A DNA stretch of 64,000 bases from Nodosilinea sp. E11 (GTDB taxonomy: Bacteria; Cyanobacteriota; Cyanobacteriia; Phormidesmidales; Phormidesmidaceae). Each line of letters starts with the position of its first letter. Position 1 is the stretch's first letter. The stretch spans positions 1,110,001 to 1,174,000 of the forward strand of contig NZ_CP136520.1 in the NCBI RefSeq assembly GCF_032813545.1, given 5' to 3'. A model generated the notes under the pieces. The model saw only the letters and a list, made by a program, of their open reading frames with translations, searched no databases and had not been told where the DNA came from. This document shows, piece by piece, positions 60,771 through 64,000 of the stretch. The position numbers and the translations under genes are program-made.

Positions 60771-61934
60771 ATGACCCTTTCTCAACTACCTACCCTTGCC
60801 ATCGCCCCGGCCCAGGTCGTTCGCGGCGATGGTATTTTAGTCGGCCAGGGCAGTGCGATCGCCCGTTTGGGGCAGCGCCCGCTGGTCGTGGGCGGCTCCA
60901 GCAGCCTAAAGCTAGCCGATCCGCTAATGGCCGCTCTAGAGCAGCAGGGGTTGGCAACGCAGACAGCAAACTACGGCAGCGACTGTAGCGAAGCAGCGTT
61001 GGAGCATTTGCGGACTGCCGCCACCGAGCATCGGGCCGATGTCGTGATTGGCCTGGGCGGCGGCAAAGCCCTCGATGCGGCAAAGCTGCTGGCCCACCAA
61101 CTCCGCTGCCCGGTGGTCACCGTGCCCACCTCGGGGGCGACCTGCGCCGCCTGGACTGCTCTGTCCAATGTCTATTCTGACCAGGGGGCCTTTCTCTACG
61201 ATGTCGCCCTAGACAACTGCCCCAGTCTTTTGATTTTGGACTACGACCTGCTGCGTACCGCCCCCCGGCGCACCCTGGTGGCGGGGATTGGCGATGGTTT
61301 AGCCAAGTGGTACGAGGCGGCCATTAGCAGCGGCACCAGCCAGCAAACGTTGCTAGTGGCAGCGGTGCAGCAGGCTCGCGTGCTGCGCGACATTCTCTTG
61401 CAAAAGACCCCCGCCGCCCTCAGTCAGTGGGGCGGCCCCGAGTGGCAAGAAGTCGTCGATGCCACCGTGCTGCTGGCTGGGGTGATTGGCGGCATTGGCG
61501 GAGCCCAGTGCCGCACCGTAGCCGCCCACGCGGTACACAACGGCCTCACCCAGCTGCCTGCCTGCCACGGCATTCTCCACGGGGAGAAGGTGGCCTACGG
61601 CATTTTGGTGCAGCTACGGCTCGAAGAAATGGGGGGCAATGCGGCCCTGGCCCGAGCGGCCCGCCAGCAGCTGTTGCCGTTTTATCAGACGGTGGGGTTA
61701 CCCCAAACCTTAGCCGATCTGGGTCTGGGAGACATCACCCTAAACCAGTTAGCCCAGGCGGCAGAATTTGCCTGCCGCGAGGGGTCTGATATTCATCATC
61801 TGCCCTTTACTGTGGCCCCCGAGGCGGTAATGGCGGCGATGGTGTCACCGCTCTGTCCCGAGCTGCGCGAGAAATCGCGCTCAGCTCTCCCCGTTCGTCC
61901 TTCTTCTCGCGTTGCCCCGGAGGTGCAGCCATGA
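60771..61934 (+). CDS. Iron-containing alcohol/glycerol dehydrogenase family protein
   Basis: A 387-residue GldA-type dehydrogenase. The NAD-binding motif is VVIGLGGGKALDAAKLLAHQ, followed by VTVPTSGATCAAWTALSNVY. Metal ligands are expected in GIGDGLAKWYEA (Asp) and in AAHAVHNGLTQLPACHGILH-GEK (two His), all present. It oxidises or reduces a small alcohol or ketone; the substrate is unknown. Its stop overlaps the start of the aminotransferase by four bases, so the two are co-translated and may act in one pathway. Confidence 0.85.
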   Translation: MTLSQLPTLAIAPAQVVRGDGILVGQGSAIARLGQRPLVVGGSSSLKLADPLMAALEQQGLATQTANYGSDCSEAALEHLRTAATEHRADVVIGLGGGKALDAAKLLAHQLRCPVVTVPTSGATCAAWTALSNVYSDQGAFLYDVALDNCPSLLILDYDLLRTAPRRTLVAGIGDGLAKWYEAAISSGTSQQTLLVAAVQQARVLRDILLQKTPAALSQWGGPEWQEVVDATVLLAGVIGGIGGAQCRTVAAHAVHNGLTQLPACHGILHGEKVAYGILVQLRLEEMGGNAALARAARQQLLPFYQTVGLPQTLADLGLGDITLNQLAQAAEFACREGSDIHHLPFTVAPEAVMAAMVSPLCPELREKSRSALPVRPSSRVAPEVQP

Positions 61935-63133
61935 CCCTCGACTGGATGCCCACTGCCGATCGCCTCAGTGCCCTACCCCCCTACGTCTTTGCCCGCCTCG
62001 ATGAACTCAAGGCGCGGGCGCGGGAGCAGGGGCTCGATCTGATTGACCTGGGCATGGGAAACCCCGATGGCCCCACTCCGTCGCCTGTGGTAGAAGCCGC
62101 CCGCGAGGCGATCGGCGATGTGTCTACCCACGGCTACCCCCCCTTTGAGGGCACCGCTAGCTTTCGCACCGCCATTACCGACTGGTACGGCCGGCGCTAC
62201 GGCGTTGCGCTCGACCCCACTGCCGAGGCTCTGCCGCTGCTGGGCAGTAAAGAGGGCATTACCCACCTAGCAATGGCCTTTATCAACCCCGGCGACCTGG
62301 TGCTAGTGCCGACCCCAGCCTACCCGGCCCACTTTCGCGGTCCGGCGATCGCAGGCGCTGAGATCTACAACCTGCACCTCACCGCCGCCAACAACTGGCT
62401 AATTGACTTCGACGCCATTCCGGTCGAGGTCGCCCAGCGGGCCAAGGCGCTGTTTTTCAACTACCCCAACAACCCCACCGCCGCCACCGCTCCCCGCGAG
62501 TTTTTTGAGCGGGCGGTAGAGTTTGCCCACCAGCACCAGATTTTGCTGGTGCACGATCTCTGCTACGCCGAGCTGGCCTTTGATGGCTACCAGCCCACCA
62601 GTCTGCTCGAGATTCCCGGTGGCAAAGAGGTCGGCGTCGAGTTTCACACCTTGTCAAAGACCTACAACATGGCAGGCTGGCGGGTGGGTTTTGTGGTGGG
62701 CAACTCCCATATTATTCAGGGGCTGCGCACCCTCAAAACCAACCTCGACTACGGCATCTTTGCGGCACTGCAGCGGGCCGCCGAAAAGGCCCTGTCGCTA
62801 CCCGATCACTATCTAGAAGAGGTGCAGCGGCGCTACTCGTCGCGGCGCGATTTTCTAATCGACGAGTTTGCCACCCTGGGCTGGACGGTGGAGAAACCCC
62901 AGGCCACCATGTACCTATGGGTGCCCTGCCCCCCCGACACCACCTCCACTGACTTTGCCCTAGGGGTGCTGCAAGAAACCGGAGTCGTGGTCACCCCCGG
63001 CAACGCCTTCGGCCCCGGTGGCGAGGGCTACATTCGCGTCAGCCTAATTGCCGACTGCGATCGCCTAGCCGTCGCCATGGATCGCATTCGCCAGGCAGGC
63101 TTTCGCTTTGCCCCCGAAACAGCCGTGGTATAG
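61931..63133 (+). CDS. Class I/II aminotransferase, AspC/DapL-like
   Basis: A 400-residue PLP enzyme. IDLGMGNPDGPTPSPVVEAA opens the domain, STHGYPPFEGTASFRTAITD and LLGSKEGITHLAMAFINPGD follow, and FNYPNNPTAATAP and the Schiff-base Lys in FHTLSKTYNMAGWRVGFVVG are intact. C-terminal GPGGEGYIRVSLI binds the substrate carboxylate. It resembles cyanobacterial aspartate aminotransferases and LL-diaminopimelate aminotransferases; either amino donor is possible. It overlaps the preceding dehydrogenase gene by four bases. Confidence 0.87.
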   Translation: MTLDWMPTADRLSALPPYVFARLDELKARAREQGLDLIDLGMGNPDGPTPSPVVEAAREAIGDVSTHGYPPFEGTASFRTAITDWYGRRYGVALDPTAEALPLLGSKEGITHLAMAFINPGDLVLVPTPAYPAHFRGPAIAGAEIYNLHLTAANNWLIDFDAIPVEVAQRAKALFFNYPNNPTAATAPREFFERAVEFAHQHQILLVHDLCYAELAFDGYQPTSLLEIPGGKEVGVEFHTLSKTYNMAGWRVGFVVGNSHIIQGLRTLKTNLDYGIFAALQRAAEKALSLPDHYLEEVQRRYSSRRDFLIDEFATLGWTVEKPQATMYLWVPCPPDTTSTDFALGVLQETGVVVTPGNAFGPGGEGYIRVSLIADCDRLAVAMDRIRQAGFRFAPETAVV

Positions 63134-63256
63134 CCAAAGCAGCAGAATCAGGTCTTGGGCTAGGACCATTCAAGTTGTTGACTAACCAACGACCTGGCGC
63201 TCTGCTGCTTTCGCCCCAGGCTGTATAGTTAAACAAACCTCCAACCCCGTAACGCC

Positions 63257-63454
63257 ATGTTTAACCTCGGCTGGACTGAAGTTGCTCTCGTCATTGGGGT
63301 CGCCGTGCTGATTTTCGGCCCCAAAAAAATTCCTGAGCTGGGCAGCGCTTTGGGTAAAACCCTGCGCGGCTTTAAAGAAGAAATGAGCCAGACCCCCGAT
63401 GAAGGGGCGATCGACACCTACGACGATGCCGAAGATGCCGACGTGTACCGCTAG
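63257..63454 (+). CDS. tatA: Twin-arginine translocase subunit TatA/E
   Basis: A 65-residue TatA-type protein: N-terminal helix ALVIGVAVLIFGPKKIPELG with the FGPKKIPELG hinge, then amphipathic helix SALGKTLRGFKEEM and an acidic tail (DTYDDAEDADVYR). It forms the pore-forming complex of the Tat pathway, relevant to several Tat substrates in this window (binding proteins, carbonic anhydrase, LD-carboxypeptidase). tatC is not in the window. Confidence 0.9.
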   Translation: MFNLGWTEVALVIGVAVLIFGPKKIPELGSALGKTLRGFKEEMSQTPDEGAIDTYDDAEDADVYR

Positions 63455-63498
63455 ACTGGCAACCTAATCTCCTCACGCCCTAACCCTAAATAACTCCC

Positions 63499-64000
63499 AT
63501 GCGGCAATTTCTGAAGTACACCCTGGCCAGTTTGACCGGGTCGATTTTGTTCTTTTTGCTGGTGGGGTTTTTGCTCGCCCTGGGGGCTGTGGGGCTAGTA
63601 GGGGTGCTCATGGCGGGCCTGTCGCGGGACGATGCCCCCACCGTCGAACGCGACACAGTGCTGGTCTACGACCTGTCTACGGTTATTCCCGATTCGCCCC
63701 AGGCCATTGACCCCGGCGCGATCGTCTTGGGTGGCAACACTCCCAGTGCCCTGACCCTGCGCCAGGCGGTGCTGGCGCTAGAACATGCCGCCACCGACGA
63801 TCGCATTGTGGCTCTCTATCTCAAAGGTGGCGGCGGCCTAGGCACCGGCCTGGCCAGCCAAGGGGAAATTCAGCAGGCGTTGGAGGCCTTTCGCGCCACC
63901 GATAAACCCATCCTGGCCTACAACCTGTCTTGGAGCGAGCGGGAGTATGCCCTGGCCGCTTTGGCCGACACGATCTACCTCAACCCCTTTGGCGAAGTGG
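63499..64000 (+). CDS. sppA: Signal peptide peptidase SppA, N-terminal part (cut by window end)
   Basis: The first 167 codons of a protein that runs past the window. MRQFLKYTLASLTGSILFFL and LVGFLLALGAVGLVGVLMAG form an N-terminal membrane anchor, then VLVYDLSTVIPDSPQAIDPG, ALTLRQAVLALEHAATDDRI and VALYLKGGGGLGTGLAS match the N-terminal half of the long SppA form (67K type), a serine-lysine protease that degrades signal peptides; in cyanobacteria it is linked to light acclimation. The catalytic residues are later in the gene and not visible. Confidence 0.85.
   Translation, partial: MRQFLKYTLASLTGSILFFLLVGFLLALGAVGLVGVLMAGLSRDDAPTVERDTVLVYDLSTVIPDSPQAIDPGAIVLGGNTPSALTLRQAVLALEHAATDDRIVALYLKGGGGLGTGLASQGEIQQALEAFRATDKPILAYNLSWSEREYALAALADTIYLNPFGEV

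Overview
The window is chromosomal DNA of a cyanobacterium, most likely a filamentous, non-heterocystous Leptolyngbya/Nodosilinea-like strain. This rests on the end of kaiC, the HIP1 octamer GCGATCGC throughout, and SipA, PxcA, Ycf51, CrtD, CbiT, a HetR homologue and XisH/XisI. No rRNA, tRNA or CRISPR array was recognised.

Layout. 0-6.3 kb: kaiC end, guanine deaminase, TPR protein, glycogen synthase, small cyanobacterial proteins and SipA. 6.4-10.1 kb: a 1251-residue STAND ATPase with 14 WD40 repeats. 10.5-20.8 kb: one co-directional nitrogen-scavenging cluster. In it, a BMP-type (purine nucleoside-like) ABC transporter and an NMT1/TauABC-like ABC transporter are interleaved with two isochorismatase-fold amidohydrolases that look like triuret hydrolase (TrtA) and biuret hydrolase (BiuH), plus a cupin. 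21.3-23.4 kb: a bicarbonate operon (SbtA-family carrier, PII-like SbtB, exported beta-carbonic anhydrase). 23.4-30.1 kb, minus strand: GMC oxidoreductase, XisI/XisH, and an oxidase operon whose subunit II has lost the CuA ligands and whose subunit I carries the YSHP motif, so an alternative (ARTO-type) oxidase with two DUF2231 proteins. 30.7-33.9 kb: PxcA, a GH32/68-like hydrolase and a RemA-like protein.

33.9-46.3 kb is mosaic. AT-rich accessory genes (an orphan ParA ATPase and an Abi/DRT-like reverse transcriptase) sit among GC-rich cyanobacterial genes (CbiT, a CRTISO-like oxidoreductase, SpoIID) together with an IS110 element, a DUF433/DUF5615 toxin-antitoxin pair and a frameshifted DUF2442 gene. 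The upstream regions of ParA and the reverse transcriptase share a 42-nt element followed in each by a different hairpin. 46.6-49.9 kb: a complete polar amino acid ABC transporter. 50-57.4 kb: HEAT-repeat protein, methyltransferase, LD-carboxypeptidase, GT39, an unrecognised protein and CrtD. 57.5-64 kb: a divergent HetR, a lipoprotein, Ycf51, an iron-ADH/aminotransferase pair, TatA and the start of SppA.

The main themes are nitrogen scavenging, inorganic carbon uptake, alternative respiration and a patchy accessory zone. Intergenic DNA carries several dispersed short palindromes and degenerate tandem repeats. All functional statements come from reading motifs and remembered family features; no search or structure prediction was run.
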